A stretch of 64,000 nucleotides of DNA from Blastococcus saxobsidens DD2 (GCF_000284015.1 NC_016943.1:2149541-2213540), one strand, 5' to 3'. Numbered from the stretch's first letter, positions 1 through 9,363 are shown. Notes: generated by a model not told the origin, from the sequence alone. Translations and numbers: made by a program.

Positions 1-1389
1 GGGTACTCCCTCGGCAAGGCCGACCTGCTGCGTCGCGCGATGGGCAAGAAGAAGAAGTCCGTCCTGGACGCCGAGTACGTCGGCTTCGAGGCCGGCATGA
101 CGGCCAACGGCTTCTCGGCCGCCGCGGTCAAGACGCTGTGGGACATCCTGGTCCCGTTCGCCGACTACGCATTCAACAAGGCGCACTCGGCCGCGTACGG
201 GCTGGTCTCCTACTGGACGGCCTACCTCAAGGCCAACTACCCGGCCGAGTACATGGCGGGGCTGCTCACCAGCGTCGGCGACGACAAGGACCGCCGGCCG
301 ATCTACCTGGCCGAGTGCCGGCGGATGGGCATCAAGGTGCTCCCGCCGGACGTCAACGAGTCGTCCTGGGACTTCACCGCCGTCGGCACCGACATCCGCT
401 TCGGCCTGGCCTCGGTGCGCAACGTCGGGACCAACGTCGTGGAGTCGATCGTCCGCGCCCGCGAGGAGAAGGGCGCGTTCAAGGACTTCGCCGACTTCAT
501 GCGCAAGATCGACACGGTGGCCTGCAACAAGAAGGTCATCGAGTCACTGGCCAAGGCCGGGGCGTTCGACTCGCTGGGCCACTCGCGTCAGGGCATCGTC
601 GCCGTCCACGCCCAGGCCGTCGAGTCCGCCATGGGGCTCAAGCGCAAGGAGGCCGAGGGCCAGTTCGACCTGTTCGGCAGCTTCGGCGACGAGGGCGGCG
701 CGGAGGACCCGTTCGCCGGTGCCCTGGACCTCACCATCCCGACCGCGGACTGGTCGAAGAGCGAGCGGCTGATGTTCGAGCGGGACATGCTCGGCCTCTA
801 CGTCTCCGACCACCCGCTGCACGGCGTCGAGCACGTGCTGGCGGCCAACGCCGACACCCCGATCGTCGAGATCAACGCCGGCGGTGTCGAGGACGGCGCG
901 AACGTCACCATCGCCGGCATCCTCACGGCGGTCTCCCCGCGCACGAACAAGCAGGGTGCGCCGTGGGCGATCGCGACGGTGGAGGACCTCGAGTCGGGCA
1001 TCGAGGTGCTGTTCTTCCCGAAGACCTGGGCCGAGGTCTCGGAGAAGGTGGTCCGCGACCAGATCGTCGTGGTCAAGGGGCGGATCAGCCGCCGCGACGA
1101 CCAGCCGTCGCTGTTCGGCTCGGAGGTCGTCATCCCCGAGCTGACCGACGGGCCGCGTGGTCCGGTGCTCGTGTCCATGGCGGCGGCGCGCTGCACCCCG
1201 CCGGTGGTCGAGCGGCTGCGCGAGGTCCTGGGCAGCCACCCGGGCACCACCGAGGTCCAGCTCAAGCTGGTCAACGGCAGCCGGGAGACCGTGCTCCGTC
1301 TCGACCAGGGGCTGCGGGTTCGCCCGAGCACGGCGCTGATGGGCGACATCAAGGCGCTGCTCGGTCCGACCAGCGTGGCCCTGCTCTGA
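1..1389 (+). CDS. dnaE: DNA polymerase III alpha subunit, C-terminal part (5' end outside window)
   Basis: This is the replicative polymerase catalytic subunit, cut by the left window edge; the frame is open from base 1 and ends with TGA at 1387-1389. The visible 462 residues cover the end of the polymerase fingers (GYSLGKADLLRRAMGKKK, then FNKAHSAAYG and YPAEYMAGLLTS), the helix-hairpin-helix region, and a C-terminal OB-fold (around VTIAGILTAVSPRTNKQG) that binds single-stranded DNA. The C-terminus is the usual length for actinobacterial DnaE1. It acts in the replisome with the beta clamp and tau complex. In Mycobacterium dnaE1 also lies upstream of the his cluster, which fits the order here. 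I call it dnaE1 rather than the error-prone dnaE2 because of this context. Confidence 0.96.
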   Translation, partial: GYSLGKADLLRRAMGKKKKSVLDAEYVGFEAGMTANGFSAAAVKTLWDILVPFADYAFNKAHSAAYGLVSYWTAYLKANYPAEYMAGLLTSVGDDKDRRPIYLAECRRMGIKVLPPDVNESSWDFTAVGTDIRFGLASVRNVGTNVVESIVRAREEKGAFKDFADFMRKIDTVACNKKVIESLAKAGAFDSLGHSRQGIVAVHAQAVESAMGLKRKEAEGQFDLFGSFGDEGGAEDPFAGALDLTIPTADWSKSERLMFERDMLGLYVSDHPLHGVEHVLAANADTPIVEINAGGVEDGANVTIAGILTAVSPRTNKQGAPWAIATVEDLESGIEVLFFPKTWAEVSEKVVRDQIVVVKGRISRRDDQPSLFGSEVVIPELTDGPRGPVLVSMAAARCTPPVVERLREVLGSHPGTTEVQLKLVNGSRETVLRLDQGLRVRPSTALMGDIKALLGPTSVALL

Positions 1390-1459
1390 GCCGGCGTCCC
1401 CTCGCGGTCGACGGGGGGCGGGGACCGCGGCCCTCGCGCGTGCGTTGTTCACTGGGCGG

Positions 1460-2071
1460 GTGAGCACCGCACCGCTGCCTGCCCGCCCGATGCTCGGGGT
1501 GCCTGCGCACGCCTACTGGCGGGGGTGGCCGGAGGTCCGGCAGGACCTCCGCGCCGGGCGGGCCGTGCTGCTCGGCACGGTGCTCGCCGGTCTCCCCGCC
1601 GGCGTCCTGTGGTGGCTGCTCGCCCCGCGGGAGGACTACCGGGTGACCGAGGCCGGCCCGGTGCCCGTCGGCGGCACGCCGTCGGGGGAGCTGCAGGTCG
1701 GTGACGACGCGGTGCTGCTGTTCGTGCTGCTCGCGCTCGGCCTCCTGGCCGGGGCCGCGGCCTGGCGGGTGCGCCGCGGTCGGGGCGTCGGCATGCTGCT
1801 CGTGCTGGCGGTCGGCACGTCGCTGGGCGCCGTGCTGGCCTGGCAGACCGGGGAGCTGCTCGGCGCGGCGCCCACCGCAGCGCAGCTGACCGAGCTCGGC
1901 GCGCAGGTGACCACGGGGCTGCGGCTGGGCTCGCTGCCGGTGCTGGCGGCTGCGCCGTTCGGGGCCCTGCTGGTCTACCTGGCCGGCGCGCTGGTGGCCG
2001 CCGACGACGGCCTGGGCCGCACGGTGCCCAACGGCGAGCAGCTCGTCGGCACACTGCCCCGGGGCAGGTAA
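1460..2071 (+). CDS. DUF2567-type four-helix membrane protein
   Basis: This is a 203-residue predicted integral membrane protein of unknown function. I chose the GTG at 1460 because residues from there (VSTAPLPARPM) lead directly into the protein; an in-frame TTG at 1445 is possible. Four hydrophobic segments are visible, near residues 35-55, 90-110, 115-135 and 165-190. The conserved loop after the first helix (around PREDYRVTEAGPVPV) resembles the actinobacterial DUF2567 family. It follows dnaE on the same strand with a 70-bp gap and no obvious Shine-Dalgarno sequence. No catalytic motif is visible, and I infer only membrane location. Confidence 0.8.
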   Translation: MSTAPLPARPMLGVPAHAYWRGWPEVRQDLRAGRAVLLGTVLAGLPAGVLWWLLAPREDYRVTEAGPVPVGGTPSGELQVGDDAVLLFVLLALGLLAGAAAWRVRRGRGVGMLLVLAVGTSLGAVLAWQTGELLGAAPTAAQLTELGAQVTTGLRLGSLPVLAAAPFGALLVYLAGALVAADDGLGRTVPNGEQLVGTLPRGR

Positions 2072-2078
2072 CCCGCGA

Positions 2079-2102
2079 GGATGGCTGGGCGCCCACCCAT
2101 CC
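2079..2102. terminator. Hairpin after the DUF2567 gene
   Basis: A 24-bp near-perfect palindrome (12-bp arms, one mismatch) begins 7 nt after the stop codon at 2071. It has no T-run, as is common for actinobacterial terminators. It separates the dnaE side from the acyl-CoA ligase block. Confidence 0.5.
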
Positions 2103-2265
2103 GACAGCCGTTCTCTCGGAGCTACTGGTGTGCGTCGTGCACAAAGCGCTCGGCGAAGTTGGTCCACCACGGACGTGGGCACGGCGACCCGGTATTCCTA
2201 GTGTCGTGCATCACACGGCCGGCATGGTGCGGGTCACAGTGCACAGCTTCGAGGAGTCGGCGACG

Positions 2266-3729
2266 ATGGCGTTCGGTTACCTGCCGTGGGAACGGCCCGG
2301 GACATCCGGTGCGGCGCCGTGCGTCCGCGACGAGAACGCCGAGCTGACCTACGCCGAGTTCGACGCCCGCATCGCCGCCTTCGCCGGTCAGCTGGCCGAG
2401 CACGGTTTCGGCCGCGGGGACGTGCTGGCCGTCATGCTGCCCAACCGCGTGGAGCTGCTCGTGGCCCTGTTCGCGGCCTGGCGGCTCGGTGGCGCGGCGA
2501 CGCCGGTCAATCCCGTCTTCACCGCCAGCGAGGCCGACCACCAGATCACCGATTCCGGTGCCACGGTGGTGGTGAACCTCGGCCCCGACGCACCCACCGG
2601 GGGGTGCGCGGCGATCCACGTCGGGGACATGCGGGTCACCGGCGGCGTCGCCGTCCCGCCGGTCGACCTGCGGGGAGAGGACCTGGCACTCCTCATCTAC
2701 ACGAGCGGGTCGACCGGGCGCCCCAAGGGCGTGATGCTCGACCACGCCAACGCCGAGGCCATGTCCGGGATCATGGCCGCCCACTTCGGGCTGACCGAGG
2801 CGGACCACTGCCTCCTGGTGCTGCCTCTCTTCCACGTCAACGCCATCATGGTGAGCGCCCTCGCGAGCTTCCGGTCGGGTGGGCAGCTGAGCATCGTCGG
2901 CAGCTTCTCCGCGAGCCGCTTCTTCGAGCAGGTCGAGCGGTTGCGGCCCACGTACTTCTCGGCGGTGCCGACGATCTACGCACTGCTGGCCTCGCTGCCC
3001 GAGGACGTCCGACCGGACACCTCGTCGCTGCGCTTCGTGGTCTGCGGTGCCGCTCCGGTGTCCGCCGAGCTCCTCGACCGCTGCGAGGAACGCTTCCGGT
3101 TCACCATGGTGGAGGGCTACGGCCTCACCGAGGGCACCTGCGCCTCGGCGTGCAACCCCGTCGACGGCGTCCGCAAGCTGGGCACCGTCGGCCCCGCACT
3201 GCCGGGCCAGCGGATCGCGATCATCCGCGAGGACGGCTCCTTGGCCGACACCGGGGAGACCGGGGAGGTCGTCATCTCCGGGCCGACCGTGATGCGGGGG
3301 TACCTCGGCAAGCCCGAGGAGACCGCCCGGACCGTCGTCGACGGTTGGTTGCGCACCGGCGACGTCGGCCGGCTGGACGAGGACGGGTACCTCACGCTGG
3401 TCGACCGCGTGAAGGACATGATCATCCGGGGTGGCGAGAACATCTACCCCAAGGAGATCGAGTCGGTCCTCCACGGCCTGCCCGAGGTGCTCGAGGCCGC
3501 TGTCGTCGGCCGGCCGGACGCCGTCCTGGGTGAGGCGCCGCTGGCCTACGTCAGCCTCTACCCGGGCGCCACCCTCTCCGAGGACGAACTCCTCGAGCAC
3601 TGCCGGCGTCACCTCACGAGGGTGAAGGTCCCCGAGGCCATCAGCGTCGTACCGGCACTGCCCAAGAACCCCGTCGGCAAGATCGACAAGCCGGCGCTTC
3701 GTCGTTCACTCCAACCTCAGACGGCCTGA
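2266..3729 (+). CDS. AMP-dependent acyl-CoA synthetase / ligase
   Basis: This is a 487-residue class I adenylate-forming enzyme, which activates a carboxylic acid with ATP and transfers it to CoA. The P-loop A3 motif is LIYTSGSTGRPKG, the A5 motif is YGLTEG, the A7/A8 region is WLRTGDVG, and the C-terminal catalytic lysine lies in NPVGKIDKPALR. I chose the ATG at 2266 because GAGGAG at 2251-2256 lies 9 nt upstream; the frame is open further upstream to 2128. The family is long or medium-chain fatty acyl-CoA ligase (FadD-like), but the acyl substrate cannot be read from sequence. It is the first gene of a block with a DUF3556 membrane protein, a flavin oxidoreductase and a PucR-type regulator. 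Confidence 0.9.
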   Translation: MAFGYLPWERPGTSGAAPCVRDENAELTYAEFDARIAAFAGQLAEHGFGRGDVLAVMLPNRVELLVALFAAWRLGGAATPVNPVFTASEADHQITDSGATVVVNLGPDAPTGGCAAIHVGDMRVTGGVAVPPVDLRGEDLALLIYTSGSTGRPKGVMLDHANAEAMSGIMAAHFGLTEADHCLLVLPLFHVNAIMVSALASFRSGGQLSIVGSFSASRFFEQVERLRPTYFSAVPTIYALLASLPEDVRPDTSSLRFVVCGAAPVSAELLDRCEERFRFTMVEGYGLTEGTCASACNPVDGVRKLGTVGPALPGQRIAIIREDGSLADTGETGEVVISGPTVMRGYLGKPEETARTVVDGWLRTGDVGRLDEDGYLTLVDRVKDMIIRGGENIYPKEIESVLHGLPEVLEAAVVGRPDAVLGEAPLAYVSLYPGATLSEDELLEHCRRHLTRVKVPEAISVVPALPKNPVGKIDKPALRRSLQPQTA

Positions 3730-3807
3730 CCCCAGCTCCACCCCGCCCCGTCCACCGCGCGAGCAGCCCTCGTGCCGGACAACCCTGCCCGCGAAAAGGA
3801 GTGCCCC

Positions 3808-5616
3808 ATGGGATTCAAGACCGCAGACATGCCGCCGGTGGACCCGGCCCAGTTCGAATCGATGCCGTTCATGGAACGCATGCGGATGCTCGCCACCCAC
3901 TGGTGCGAGTACGGCTTCGGTGGGCCGAAGACCAACCACATGCTCTACGTCTACAAGCTCATCTTCTACGTCGTCGGTGGCGTCGCCGTCGTCGCCCTCA
4001 CCACGCCCGGCCTCGGGGGCATCGGCGACTTCGGCTCCTGGTGGGGCGAGCTGATCGTCTACCAGAAGCTGATCATCTGGACGGTGCTGTTCGAGATCAC
4101 CGGATGGGCGTCGTCGTCCGGTCCGCTGGCGTTCAAGTTCAAGCCGTTCATCGGCGGCTTCCTCTACTGGACCCGGCGCAACACCCTCCGGCTGCCCCCG
4201 TGGCCGGGCAAGGTGCCGTTCACGAAGGGCGACCACCGCACCACCTTCGACGTCGCGCTGTACGTCACCATCCTGGCCACGCTGGTCTTCCTGCTGGTCA
4301 CCCCGGGATTCGAGTCGTCGGCCCTGCCGGGGAGCGAGGCGGGGCTGCTCCCGCAGTGGGGGCTGCTGACCTACGTGGCCCTGATCATCGTCATGGGGCT
4401 CCGTGACCGGGTCGTCTTCCTGGCCGCGCGCTCCGAGCAGTACGTGGCCGTGCTGTTCTTCTTCGGCATCCTGAGCAACCACGTCGACATGGTCCTCGCG
4501 GCCAAGATCGCCGTGGTGACGATCTGGATGGGAGCCGGGATCTCCAAGTTCGGGCACCACTTCACCAACGTCGTCCCGCCGATGATGAGCAACACCCCCT
4601 GGCTGACGTCGCTGAGGTTCAAGCGGGCCCTCTACCGCGACTACCCGAACGACCTGCGGCCGTCAAAGCTGGCGTGGGCCTTCGCCCACATCGGCGGCAC
4701 AGTCGTCGAACTCGTCCTCCCGCTGGTTCTGCTGTTCTCGACGAACTCGACGATCACCTGGCTGGCCATCGTCGGGATGGTGGTGTTCCACATCTTTATC
4801 ACCTCGACGTTCCCGCTCGCCGTGCCGCTCGAGTGGAACGTCTTCTTCATGTTCGCCCCCGTCTGGCTCTTCGCGGGCTTTCCCGCCTCCGAGGGCTACG
4901 GCGTCGGCGACATCAGCTCGCCGTGGCTGCTCGCCGCCATCCTCGCCGTCTTCGTCGCCTTCCCGATCCTGGGGAACCTGCGGCCCGACCTCGTCTCGTT
5001 CCTGCCGTCGATGCGGCAGTACGCCGGCAACTGGGCGTCGGCCGCCTGGGCGTTCCGTGGTGACGAGGCCGAGGACAAGCTGAACAAGCACCTGGTGAAG
5101 TACAACCCCAACCAGGTCGACCAGCTCTCCGGCGCGTTCGGCAAGGAGATCGCCGAGATCTTCATGCAGAAGGCGGTGGCCTGGCGGACCATGCACAGCC
5201 AGGGCCGGGGCCTGATGTCGCTGATGATGCGGCACCTCGACCGCCTGGAGAACTACCGCATCCGGGAGGGGGAGTTCGTCTGCACCACGCTGGTCGGCTG
5301 GCAGTTCGGTGACGCCCACCTGCACAACGAGCAGACGATCACCGCCGTGCAGCAGCGCTGCGGGTTCGAGCCGGGTGAGTGCATCGTCGTGTGGGTCGAG
5401 TCACAGCCGATCCACCGCCCGACCCAGGAGTACAAGGTCATCGACGCGGCGCTCGGTGTCGTGGAGCGCGGCTACTGGAACGTGGCCGAGGCGGTGGCCG
5501 AGCAGCCCTGGCTGCCGAACGGGCCGATCCCGCACACCGTCACGTGGCGCAGCCCCGGCTACACGCCGGCCGGGGAGCACCCCCACCCGGTGGTCCGTGC
5601 CAGTGTGAGTGCATGA
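3808..5616 (+). CDS. DUF3556 multi-pass membrane protein
   Basis: This is a 602-residue protein with about ten hydrophobic segments between residues 45 and 400 and a soluble C-terminal domain of about 200 residues. It resembles the mycobacterial DUF3556 transmembrane family, whose function is unknown. The start at ATG 3808 is set by AAGGAG at 3796-3801. Histidine-bearing motifs sit in or beside helices (LATHWCEYGF near the N-terminus, GISKFGHHFTN mid-protein, IFITSTFPLAVPLEWN). The C-terminal domain contains HLHNEQTITAVQQRCGF and is probably cytoplasmic. It overlaps the next gene by 4 bp (ATGA), so the two are likely translated together. I infer a role with the neighbouring acyl-CoA ligase and desaturase-like enzyme in a lipid-type pathway; this is not shown by sequence. 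Confidence 0.8.
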   Translation: MGFKTADMPPVDPAQFESMPFMERMRMLATHWCEYGFGGPKTNHMLYVYKLIFYVVGGVAVVALTTPGLGGIGDFGSWWGELIVYQKLIIWTVLFEITGWASSSGPLAFKFKPFIGGFLYWTRRNTLRLPPWPGKVPFTKGDHRTTFDVALYVTILATLVFLLVTPGFESSALPGSEAGLLPQWGLLTYVALIIVMGLRDRVVFLAARSEQYVAVLFFFGILSNHVDMVLAAKIAVVTIWMGAGISKFGHHFTNVVPPMMSNTPWLTSLRFKRALYRDYPNDLRPSKLAWAFAHIGGTVVELVLPLVLLFSTNSTITWLAIVGMVVFHIFITSTFPLAVPLEWNVFFMFAPVWLFAGFPASEGYGVGDISSPWLLAAILAVFVAFPILGNLRPDLVSFLPSMRQYAGNWASAAWAFRGDEAEDKLNKHLVKYNPNQVDQLSGAFGKEIAEIFMQKAVAWRTMHSQGRGLMSLMMRHLDRLENYRIREGEFVCTTLVGWQFGDAHLHNEQTITAVQQRCGFEPGECIVVWVESQPIHRPTQEYKVIDAALGVVERGYWNVAEAVAEQPWLPNGPIPHTVTWRSPGYTPAGEHPHPVVRASVSA

Positions 5617-7028
5617 CCGACGCCGTCGTGGTCGGCAGCGGGCCCAACGGGCTCGCTGCCGCCCTCACTCTCGCTTCGGCCGGTGTCCAGGTGACGGTGC
5701 TCGAGGCCGCGGACACCATCGGAGGAGGCACCCGGAGCAGCGCCCTGACGCTGCCCGGGCTGGTTCACGACGAGTGCTCAGGTTTCCACCCGCTGGCCGT
5801 GGACACCCCGTTTTCCCGGGCGTTCGACCTGTCGGCGCACGGGCTGACCTGGCGGTGGGCCGACATCGAGTACTCGCACCCGCTGGACGGCGGCCGCGGG
5901 GCCGCCGTCCGGCGCTCGGTCGAGGAGACGGCCGGCCACCTGGGGGTGGATGCGCGTCGCTGGCGCAGCCTCTTCGAGCCGTTGACGCGACGCTTCGACG
6001 ACATCGCCGAGGATTTCCTGCGGCCGTTGCTGCACGTGCCGGCCCATCCGGTGGAGCTCGCCCGCTTCGGCGCCTACTCGCTCCTTCCGGCGGCGGTGCT
6101 GGCGAAGCGGTGGTCGACGCCGGAGGCGCGTGCGCTGTTCGCCGGCGTGGCTGCGCACGCGTTCCGGCCGTTCACGTCGCCGGCATCCTCGGCGATCGGC
6201 GTGGCCCTGGCCACGGCGGCGCACCGGTACGGCTGGCCGGTGGCCGAGGGCGGCTCGGCGTCCATCGCCCGCGCGGTCGCCGACCTGCTCGCCGCCTACG
6301 GAGCCAAGGTGGAGACCGGGGTGACGGTCGGCTCGCTGGCCGAGCTCGGCGACCCGGACGTCGTGATGCTGGACGTCGCACCTGCGGCGGCCGCCCGTAT
6401 CGTCGGTGACCTCATGCCGCGGCGGATCTCCCGGGCGCTGCGCCGCTACCGGCACGGCCCCGGCTCCTTCAAGGTGGAGTTCGCCGTGCAGGGTGGCGTG
6501 CCCTGGACGCACGAGGAATCACGGCGGGCGGGCACCGTGCACGTGGGGGGCACCTTCGAGGAGATCGCGGCCGCCGAGAAGGACGTCGTCCGGGGGCGGA
6601 TGCCGGAGCGGCCCTTCGTCCTCGTGGGACAGCAGTACGTGGCCGATCCGACCCGGTCCCGGGACGACATCCACCCGCTGTACACCTACGCGCACGTCCC
6701 GGCCGGCTACACCGGGGATGCCACCGCCGCCATCGAGGCGCAGATCGAGCGGTTCGCCCCCGGCTTCCGCGACCGCCTGCTCGCCCGGCACGTCACCTCG
6801 ACATCCGGCCTCGAGATGCACAACGCCAACTACGTCGGCGGCGACGTCGTCACCGGCGCCAACGACCCGCTCCAGTTGGTGTTCCGACCGCGTCTCGCCC
6901 TGGACCCGTACGCGCTCGGCGTCGACGGGGTATACCTCTGCTCGGCGGCCACCCCGCCGGGGGCGGGGGCGCACGGACTGTGCGGCTACAACGCCGCGCG
7001 GTCGGCCCTCCGGTGGATCGCCGGCTGA
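5613..7028 (+). CDS. Phytoene-desaturase-like FAD/NAD(P)-dependent oxidoreductase
   Basis: This is a 471-residue flavoprotein. The N-terminal dinucleotide-binding motif is VVGSGPNGLAAALTLASAG followed by the acidic VLEAADTIGGGTRS, typical of the phytoene dehydrogenase / amine oxidase superfamily. The C-terminal FAD-contact region is GVYLCSAATPPGAGAHGLCG. The ATG at 5613 overlaps the stop of the DUF3556 gene by 4 bp, which argues for translational coupling. Family members oxidise or saturate polyprenyl chains, amines or related substrates; which applies here is unknown. The neighbouring acyl-CoA ligase suggests lipid or isoprenoid modification. Confidence 0.87.
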   Translation: MTDAVVVGSGPNGLAAALTLASAGVQVTVLEAADTIGGGTRSSALTLPGLVHDECSGFHPLAVDTPFSRAFDLSAHGLTWRWADIEYSHPLDGGRGAAVRRSVEETAGHLGVDARRWRSLFEPLTRRFDDIAEDFLRPLLHVPAHPVELARFGAYSLLPAAVLAKRWSTPEARALFAGVAAHAFRPFTSPASSAIGVALATAAHRYGWPVAEGGSASIARAVADLLAAYGAKVETGVTVGSLAELGDPDVVMLDVAPAAAARIVGDLMPRRISRALRRYRHGPGSFKVEFAVQGGVPWTHEESRRAGTVHVGGTFEEIAAAEKDVVRGRMPERPFVLVGQQYVADPTRSRDDIHPLYTYAHVPAGYTGDATAAIEAQIERFAPGFRDRLLARHVTSTSGLEMHNANYVGGDVVTGANDPLQLVFRPRLALDPYALGVDGVYLCSAATPPGAGAHGLCGYNAARSALRWIAG

Positions 7029-7040
7029 ACCGGAGGAGGT

Positions 7041-8369
7041 ATGAGTACGGAGGTGGAGCAGGGAAGCGGCGTCCGGGCGCCCGAGGGCGGTACCGGGCGC
7101 GTCCTGGCGTTGGTGACTGAGGCGGCCCAGCGACTGGACCGGCGGCAGCCGCGGCTCGCACGGGAGATGAGCGAACTGATCCTCCGGCACATCCGCTCGC
7201 TCGACGTCGACCCGCAGTTCCTCGAGCTGCTCCGGGCCAGCGTGGACGCCAACACCAAGACGCTCACGCACATCCTGATCAACCACATCCCGATCGAGCA
7301 CCTGCAGCCCACGACCGCCGCCGTGGAGTACGCGCTGCGGCTGGCGCAGCGCGAGGTTCCGGCGAACTCCCTGGTCCGCGCCTACAGCGTGGGCAAGGAC
7401 GACTTCATCGAGCAGATGTTCCCCGACGTCCAGGCCCTGGACTGCTCGGCGGAGGAGAAGCTCGAGGTTCTCCACCACATGGCCACGGTGGTCGGGCGGT
7501 ACATCGACTGGATCTCGCAGTACGTCTTCGAGGCGTACGAGAAGGAACGCGAGCGCTGGCTGAGCACGCAGGGGACCGTCCGTGCCGCGCTCATCCACGA
7601 CGTGCTGGCCGGGCAGAAGGTGGCGCCGGCGCACTTCGAGCGGGAGACCGGCTACCGCCTGTCCGCCCACCATCTCGGCATGGTCGTCTGGTCGGTCGAC
7701 GCTGCGCCAGCACCGGACGAGCTCCGGTCGCTGACCTCGGTGGTGTCCAAGGTCGCCGCGGGGGCCGGCTGTTCCGGCGCACCGCTCGTGACGGCGGTCG
7801 ACCGTGCGACCGCCTGGGCGTGGCTGCCCTTCCGCGTCCGGCCGACCGAGGTGGACATGGCGCAGATCTGCCGGCTGGTCGAGCAGACGCGGAACTGCCG
7901 GGCGACCCTGGGCCTCTCAGGTTCCGGGGTGGCCGGTTTCCGGCGGACCCACGCACAGGCCCAGGCCACCCGCCGCCTCGCGGTGGCGTCGGGTGAGACC
8001 ACGCCAGTGATGGGTTTCGGCGACGAAGGGGTGGCCATCACCTCGATGCTGGCAGGTGACCTCGGCTCCGCCCGTGCGTGGATCTCGGAGGTGCTGGGCG
8101 ACCTCGCGCAGGACAACGACGGAGCCGGGGTGCTCCGCGAGACGCTGCGGGTCTTCTACCTCACCGGTGAGAACTACACGGACACGGCCGAGATCATGCG
8201 GCTGCACCGCAACACCGTGAAGTACCGCGTATCGCGGGCCCTGGGGCTGCGCGACGGTCCGAGGCGCTCGCACCGGGTCGACCTGGCGGTGGCCCTCAAT
8301 GCCTGCCACTTCCTGGGCTCCGCCGTCCTGGCCGACCCCGGCCCACGGGCACCGGCGATCGTCCGGTGA
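7041..8369 (+). CDS. PucR/CdaR-type transcriptional regulator with RsbRD-like N-terminus
   Basis: This is a 442-residue regulator that starts 12 nt after the oxidoreductase, with GGAGGAGG immediately before the ATG at 7041. Residues 20-165 look like the helical RsbRD N-terminal sensor domain. The middle region resembles the GGDEF-like domain of CdaR proteins. Residues 360-420 form the PucR-family C-terminal helix-turn-helix (TLRVFYLTGENYTDTAEIM, LHRNTVKYRVSRAL). As the last gene of the block it may be a local regulator of the ligase/DUF3556/oxidoreductase genes. The effector is unknown. It converges with the next gene with a gap of only 3 bp between stops. Confidence 0.88.
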   Translation: MSTEVEQGSGVRAPEGGTGRVLALVTEAAQRLDRRQPRLAREMSELILRHIRSLDVDPQFLELLRASVDANTKTLTHILINHIPIEHLQPTTAAVEYALRLAQREVPANSLVRAYSVGKDDFIEQMFPDVQALDCSAEEKLEVLHHMATVVGRYIDWISQYVFEAYEKERERWLSTQGTVRAALIHDVLAGQKVAPAHFERETGYRLSAHHLGMVVWSVDAAPAPDELRSLTSVVSKVAAGAGCSGAPLVTAVDRATAWAWLPFRVRPTEVDMAQICRLVEQTRNCRATLGLSGSGVAGFRRTHAQAQATRRLAVASGETTPVMGFGDEGVAITSMLAGDLGSARAWISEVLGDLAQDNDGAGVLRETLRVFYLTGENYTDTAEIMRLHRNTVKYRVSRALGLRDGPRRSHRVDLAVALNACHFLGSAVLADPGPRAPAIVR

Positions 8370-8372
8370 GGG

Positions 8373-9173
8373 TCAGTTCACCGTCATCGGGGTGGTGAAC
8401 TGCTGCAGCGGGGCGGGCACCGCACCGAGGGTCTGCAGCAGGGTCAGCTCACGGCGCAGCAGCCGCGACTCCGCGCCCAGCCGCCGGCGGGTCGCGGACT
8501 CGGCGAGCAGGGCCTGCCGGTCCTCGGTGGTCAGCAGGGCGGACGAGGCCACCAGCCACGACAGCGCGGTCGGGTCGTCGGCGGCCGCGGCGAGCCGCAC
8601 CGCCGCCTCCGCGCCGTCGCCGTGCGTGCCGGCGCCCAGGGCCGACACCTCCGCGACGTACCGGGTGAACAGGCTCCCCACTCCCCGGGCCAGGACGTCC
8701 AGCGAGCCGCGGACGACCGACGCGGCGACGTCGTCGGTCGGCGGCACCCCGAGGCCCGGCCGGTCGGTGACCGCCTCGGCGTCGCCGGCGGCCTCCTCGG
8801 CCGCTTCCTCGTCAGCCAGCCACTCCACCTCCGCCTGCAGGTAGGGCGGGTCGTCGCCGACGACCACGTCGAGCAGCCGGAAGCGCTCACCGCCCACGGT
8901 GACGACGCGGAAACCCCCGTCGGCCTGCGGCTGGACCCGCCGCAGCCGGGCGGCGCACCCGATGTCGTACAGCGCCGCCGCGGGCGCCACCCGCTCGACC
9001 TCCCAGCCCTGCCGGATGGCCACCACCCCGAAGAAGCGGCGGTCGTCCTGCTCGGGCAGGCTCATCAGGTCGCGCATCAGCCGGCGGTACCGCGGCTCGA
9101 AGATCTGCAGGGGGAGGACCACGCCGGGGAACAGCGGCCTGCCCAGCGGGAACAGCGGGATCAGCTCACCCAT
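8373..9173 (-). CDS. LON peptidase substrate-binding domain protein
   Basis: This is a 266-residue protein made of the N-terminal substrate-binding (PUA-like) domain of Lon without any ATPase or protease part. The family opening is clear ([20 protein letters not shown], then FEPRYRRLM). Stand-alone homologues are common in actinobacteria beside the his operon; their role is unproven. The last 60 residues are helical and contain [26 protein letters not shown] -10 box lies 7 nt upstream of the ATG and there is no Shine-Dalgarno sequence, suggesting a leaderless message. Confidence 0.9.
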   Translation of the reverse strand: MGELIPLFPLGRPLFPGVVLPLQIFEPRYRRLMRDLMSLPEQDDRRFFGVVAIRQGWEVERVAPAAALYDIGCAARLRRVQPQADGGFRVVTVGGERFRLLDVVVGDDPPYLQAEVEWLADEEAAEEAAGDAEAVTDRPGLGVPPTDDVAASVVRGSLDVLARGVGSLFTRYVAEVSALGAGTHGDGAEAAVRLAAAADDPTALSWLVASSALLTTEDRQALLAESATRRRLGAESRLLRRELTLLQTLGAVPAPLQQFTTPMTVN

Positions 9174-9180
9174 CCTGGCA

Positions 9181-9186
9181 AGCGTA
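9181..9186 (-). promoter_or_regulatory. Putative -10 box of the LON-domain gene
   Basis: TACGCT on the minus strand lies 7 nt before the ATG at 9173, so transcription would begin at or next to the start codon. No clear -35 element is seen. Confidence 0.4.
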
Positions 9187-9279
9187 CGGCCCGCCCGTCG
9201 CCCGTCCGCCCGGGCGCCCCGGGCGCGGCGCGGACCGCTGGCTACCCTGAGGCTCCTCCCGCACGTGCTCCGCTCCGCT

Positions 9280-9346
9280 CCCTACCCGCCCACCATGCTC
9301 TGTTCCCTACCCGCCCACCATGCTCTGTTCCCTACCCGCCCACCAT
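9280..9346 (+). repeat. 25-bp tandem repeat (2.7 copies) in the his leader
   Basis: Two identical 25-bp copies (9280-9304 and 9305-9329) and a 17-bp partial third copy (9330-9346) lie just upstream of the hisD ribosome-binding site. Each full unit carries CCGCCCACCATG. An upstream TACCCT at 9243-9248 could be the -10 box of the his promoter, placing the repeats in the 5' untranslated region. Each ATG opens a short frame encoding MLCSLPAHH. Confidence 0.85.
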
Positions 9347-9363
9347 CCCGGAGGTGGCATCCC

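Noticed and set aside
8899..9363. HisD extended upstream by up to 155 residues
   Set aside because: The extension reads through the antisense of the LON-domain gene and the tandem repeats; GGAGG marks GTG 9364.
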